Below, in pieces: positions 13,374-14,213 of a stretch of DNA of 14,213 nucleotides (position 1 is the first letter of the stretch; each line of letters opens with the position of its first letter). Under the pieces are notes generated by a model. The model ran no database searches. It saw only the letters and a program-made list of their open reading frames with translations, and was not told the origin of the DNA. This DNA is from M3007 sp041736625 (GTDB lineage: Bacteria > Bacteroidota > Bacteroidia > Chitinophagales > Saprospiraceae). A program made the position numbers and the translations under genes. The stretch lies in the NCBI GenBank assembly GCA_041736625.1, contig JBGSTG010000066.1:1-14213 (forward strand). The letters run 5' to 3'.

Positions 13374-14030
13374 TTACTCGGATTTCTTCTTTACACCCGG
13401 TTTTTTGGGCTGCACGATCACGATCATGCGTTTGCCTTCGAGTTTGGGCAGTTGTTCGGCGGCGCCGAAGTCTTCCAGTTCTTTCAGGAAACGCAGCAGG
13501 AGCAGTTCGCCGCGTTCCTTGAACATGATGGCCCGTCCGCGGAACTGCACATAGGCCTTCACCTTGTTGCCCTCTTCGAGGAACCCTTTTGCGTGTCGCA
13601 CTTTAAATTCGAAGTCATGATCGCCGGTTTCCGGTCCAAAACGGATCTCTTTAAGCAACTGTTTGGCGGCATTGGCCTTCATTTCCTTTTCCTTTTTCTT
13701 TTTTTGGTAAAGGAATTTGTTGTAATCGGTGATGCGCACCACCGGAGGATCGGCGTTGGGTGAAATCTCGACCACATCGAGACCCATCTCCTCGGCCCAT
13801 TCCCGGAGCTTGACCGTGGGGAAAACGCCTGTTTCCACGGTTTCTCCAACCGCCAGCCCGATCTCCTCCAGGTTGTCGCCCACCAAGCGCACTTCCGGCA
13901 CGCGGATGTACTCGTTGATGCGGTGTTCGGGTTGTTGTTGTTGTGGGAAGCGGCGGTCGGGACGTCGGCCGCCCGGGCCGCCAAAGGGGGGTCTGCTTCC
14001 GGGGCCGCTGCCGGGCCCGCCACTCGACAT
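13374..14030 (-). CDS. infC: Translation initiation factor IF-3 (frame open upstream)
   Basis: A 218-residue reading from ATG 14028-14030. IF-3 binds the 30S subunit, keeps it apart from 50S and checks start codons. The N-domain starts near residue 36 (HRINEYIRVPEVRLVGDN), the Lys-rich linker is at about 107-125 (YQKKKKEKEMKANAAKQL), and the C-domain includes KEIRFGPETGDHDFEFKVRHAKGFLEEGNKVK and FRGRAIMFKERG. The tail ends in PKKPGVKKKSE. The N-terminal 35 residues are Gly/Pro/Arg-rich and longer than usual for the family. There is no other ATG, GTG or TTG in frame before the N-domain, and the frame continues without a stop to the window edge. The residues MSSGGPGSG at the start look like part of the upstream BNR-type sequence, not of IF-3, so the true N-terminus is uncertain. 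thrS, the common upstream neighbour, is not seen. Confidence 0.95.
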   Translation of the reverse strand: MSSGGPGSGPGSRPPFGGPGGRRPDRRFPQQQQPEHRINEYIRVPEVRLVGDNLEEIGLAVGETVETGVFPTVKLREWAEEMGLDVVEISPNADPPVVRITDYNKFLYQKKKKEKEMKANAAKQLLKEIRFGPETGDHDFEFKVRHAKGFLEEGNKVKAYVQFRGRAIMFKERGELLLLRFLKELEDFGAAEQLPKLEGKRMIVIVQPKKPGVKKKSE

Positions 14031-14213
14031 CTGATACTCGAGGCGGTAGGCCTCCCACAGCCCTGCATAGATGACATCCGGGTTGGTGGGATCAATTGAG
14101 AGATCGATCGCCGCCGTCTTTGCGTCGCGGAACAGGGTGCGCCGCCAGGTGCGGCCGCCGTCGGTGCTCTTGAAAACACCGCGCTCCTCATTCGGCGCGG
14201 CGTGATGCCCGAA
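14031..14213 (-). CDS. Partial BNR/Asp-box (sortilin or glycosyl-hydrolase-like) segment in frame with infC, cut by window edge
   Basis: Reading the minus strand from the window edge in the infC frame gives 61 codons without a stop, including GVFKSTDGGRTWRR, IDLSIDPTNPDVIYAGLWEA and YQ, followed by MSSGGPGSG across 14030. STDGGRTW fits the Asp-box pattern S-x-D-x-G-x-T-W. The order of motifs (Asp box, a DxKTxAIDL-like strand, DPTNPxVxYAxxWEA, then SSGGPGSG) is what I know from large secreted VPS10/BNR-repeat proteins, where it is normally followed by another YKSTDGG-type Asp box. Here it instead runs into the IF-3 sequence. The 5' part lies outside the window. It may be a fused gene, a truncated pseudogene end, or a chimeric join. 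Confidence 0.75.

Overview
The window looks like chromosomal DNA from a member of the Bacteroidota, probably a Saprospiraceae-like (Saprospiria) bacterium. The reasons are four secreted proteins with or consistent with type IX secretion (T9SS) C-terminal sorting domains, a TonB-dependent receptor with an N-terminal carboxypeptidase-regulatory-like domain, start codons without clear Shine-Dalgarno sequences, promoters of the Bacteroidota TTTG-N20-TAnnTTTG type, and an infC-rpmI-rplT cluster. The genus-level guess is inference; nothing here fixes a species.

Layout. Positions 1-147 hold an 85-bp-period tandem duplication of a terminator-like hairpin plus the 3' tip of the next gene. A subtilisin-like (S8) lipoprotein/secreted protease follows on the minus strand (140-1675). 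Diverging from it are a TonB-dependent receptor (1853-4777) and, 27 bp later, a T9SS-exported alpha/beta-hydrolase-like protein whose nucleophile position is Gly (4805-6406); a good terminator closes this pair at 6436-6476. A lower-GC block then carries a large beta-helix T9SS protein (6675-9515), which has a 15-C run right after its start codon and its own promoter, and a propeller/PKD T9SS protein (9576-11330) whose last third switches abruptly back to high GC. Positions 11346-11692 hold a gene-free, MITE-like long inverted repeat with a perfect 52-bp palindrome near its centre. On the minus strand come a small T9SS-tailed secreted protein (11720-12511) and then rplT, rpmI and infC, with a strong terminator after rplT and a predicted internal promoter before rpmI.

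The right edge is the strangest part. The infC frame stays open to the end of the window, and the upstream 61 codons encode a recognisable Asp-box (BNR) repeat segment of a sortilin/glycosyl-hydrolase-like secreted protein, so infC seems to be joined in frame to the middle of an unrelated gene. This is either a real fusion/rearrangement or an assembly chimera.

Functionally, the left and middle parts are a surface and secretion region: an outer-membrane receptor plus exported cargo, probably for environmental polymer or surface interaction, with one cargo gene likely phase-variable. The right part is translation housekeeping. The most rewarding items are the infC junction, the poly-C contingency tract, the 347-bp inverted-repeat element, and the composition break inside the PKD gene.
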